The notes under the pieces were generated by a model. That model saw nothing but the letters and a program-made list of their open reading frames with translations, did no database searches and was not told where the DNA came from. A stretch of DNA of 6,616 nt from Mesorhizobium sp. (GTDB lineage: Bacteria > Pseudomonadota > Alphaproteobacteria > Rhizobiales > Rhizobiaceae), in contig JAUYMV010000181.1 in the NCBI GenBank assembly GCA_030698645.1, positions 1 to 6,616 on the forward strand, given 5' to 3'. A program made the position numbers and the translations under genes. The stretch's first letter is position 1. Each line of letters starts with the position of its first letter. Below are positions 5,847-6,616 of the stretch, piece after piece.

Positions 5847-6616
5847 AGAACGTCCTCCCATCGGCGCGACAGCCGCATCGCGGCGTTGATCAGGCCGACC
5901 ATGGAATAGGTCTGCGGGAAGTTGCCCCACAGCTCGTTGGTCTCCACATGCAGGCCTTCCGACAGAAGTCCGAGCGGGTTTCTTCGTTCCAGCACATCGG
6001 TGAAAATCGCGCGCGCGTCGTCCTCGCGCCCGACCCGGCCGAGTGCGTCGATCAGCCAGAAGGTGCAGGCGGTGAACGCCGTCTCCGGTTCGCCGAAATC
6101 GTCCGGCGCGCGGTAGCGGTAGAGGTGGTTGCCGAACCTCAGATGCGCCTCGATGGCCGCCAGCGTCGACAGGAAGCGCGGATCGAGCGGCTCGATGATG
6201 CCGATCTCGGGCATCAGCAGCAGGCTGGCGTCGAGATCCGCGCCGCCGAAGGCCGAGGCGAAGAAGCCGAGTTCCGCGTTCCACGCGCGTTCCAGCAGCC
6301 CGTCGCGGATCTGGTGCGCGCGCGTGCGCCAGAAGGCGTGGCGCTCGACGAGGCCGAGCTTCTGCGCGATCTTGGCGAGGCGATCGCAGGCCGCCCAGCA
6401 CATCATGCTGGAATGGGTGTGCACGCTGTTGCGCGTGCGGAATTCCCAGATGCCGGCGTCGGGCTTGTCCCAGCGCTGATAGGCCTGCTCGCCGAGCGGC
6501 TCCAGCCGCAGGAACAGCGATTCCTCGCCCATCGAAGGCAGCCGCTCGTCGAAGAAGCACTGCGTGATCGCCAGGATCACCGACCCGTAGCCGTCGTTCT
6601 GCACCTGCGTATAGGC
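5843..6616 (-). CDS. Glycoside hydrolase family 15 protein (glucoamylase/trehalase-like), partial at right edge
   Basis: The last 257 residues of a larger (alpha/alpha)6-barrel glycosidase; the frame runs off the right edge, so the N-terminal domain and start are missing. The fragment opens AYTQVQNDGYGSVILA, the conserved GH15 QxQND-Y-G block. It then has AGIWEFRTRNSVHTHSSMMCWAACDRLAKIA (about 54-84), with E58 as the likely general acid. Near the C-terminus is GLLSEGLHVETNELWGNFPQTYSMVGLINAA (216-246), where E220 or a nearby Glu would be the catalytic base, followed by the usual LGNFPQ-type signature. GH15 enzymes invert the anomeric centre while cleaving alpha-glucosidic bonds of maltodextrins, or trehalose in some members. 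The TGA stop overlaps the otsA GTG by 4 bp, so the two are co-translated. The substrate cannot be told from sequence; I saw no signal peptide because the N-terminus is absent. Confidence 0.88.
   Translation of the reverse strand, partial: AYTQVQNDGYGSVILAITQCFFDERLPSMGEESLFLRLEPLGEQAYQRWDKPDAGIWEFRTRNSVHTHSSMMCWAACDRLAKIAQKLGLVERHAFWRTRAHQIRDGLLERAWNAELGFFASAFGGADLDASLLLMPEIGIIEPLDPRFLSTLAAIEAHLRFGNHLYRYRAPDDFGEPETAFTACTFWLIDALGRVGREDDARAIFTDVLERRNPLGLLSEGLHVETNELWGNFPQTYSMVGLINAAMRLSRRWEDVL
5854..5859 (-). promoter_or_regulatory. otsA ribosome binding site inside the GH15 gene
   Basis: On the - strand, GGGAGG lies 7 nt before the otsA GTG (5846) and inside the last codons of the GH15 gene, encoding part of its WEDVL end. 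A strong site at ideal spacing fixes the non-ATG otsA start and supports re-initiation at the GTGA overlap. Confidence 0.75.

Noticed and set aside
4527..5909. A 460-codon open frame on the + strand opposite otsA
   Set aside because: It is a shadow of otsA in GC-rich DNA: the product is rich in Arg, His, Asp and Ala with no family motif, while the opposite strand encodes a complete, motif-perfect OtsA.
5847..6560. Upstream extension of the otsA frame to a 708-aa protein
   Set aside because: The extra part overlaps the GH15 gene in another frame and has no homology-like motifs. A strong Shine-Dalgarno sequence and the canonical OtsA N-terminus fix the start at 5846, so this is not a fusion.

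Overview
The window is GC-rich with strongly GC-biased third codon positions. It carries genes typical of Alphaproteobacteria: a Crp/Fnr regulator, an IlvD/Edd sugar-acid dehydratase resembling the Caulobacter/Rhizobium enzymes, a CoxG-family protein, and a GH15 gene next to otsA. An intergenic palindromic element of the ACCCCCACCCG...CCCCTCAAGGGG type, common in Hyphomicrobiales (Rhizobiales), points to that order. I cannot name a genus from the sequence alone.

Layout, left to right: (1) the last 20 codons of an unidentified + strand gene, then a GC hairpin; (2) a Crp/Fnr-family regulator on the - strand (103-771), convergent with that fragment; (3) a divergent + strand paaG-type isomerase/hydratase gene (890-1681), separated from the regulator by a 118-bp control region with paired GACA/TGTC half-sites; (4) a 332-bp gene-free stretch (1682-2013), most of it a nested palindromic repeat of about 240 bp; (5) a CoxG-family SRPBCC gene on the - strand (2014-2466); (6) divergently from it, a + strand IlvD/Edd-family dehydratase closest to D-xylonate dehydratase (2613-4415); (7) a - strand operon that converges with it, in which a GH15 glycosidase gene (5843 to beyond the right edge) overlaps the otsA start by 4 bp (otsA 4434-5846).

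The genes do not form one pathway. They look like separate small transcription units: aromatic-acid or acyl-CoA catabolism (paaG) with a possible local regulator, pentonate/hexonate dehydration, an orphan CoxG protein, and trehalose metabolism. The best-supported functional link is the translationally coupled GH15-otsA pair, which places a putative alpha-glucoside hydrolase with trehalose-6-phosphate synthesis. I found no rRNA, tRNA, CRISPR array, transposase or phage gene, and no convincing evidence of a wholly new system. The most unusual non-coding structure is the nested palindromic element at 1734-1974.
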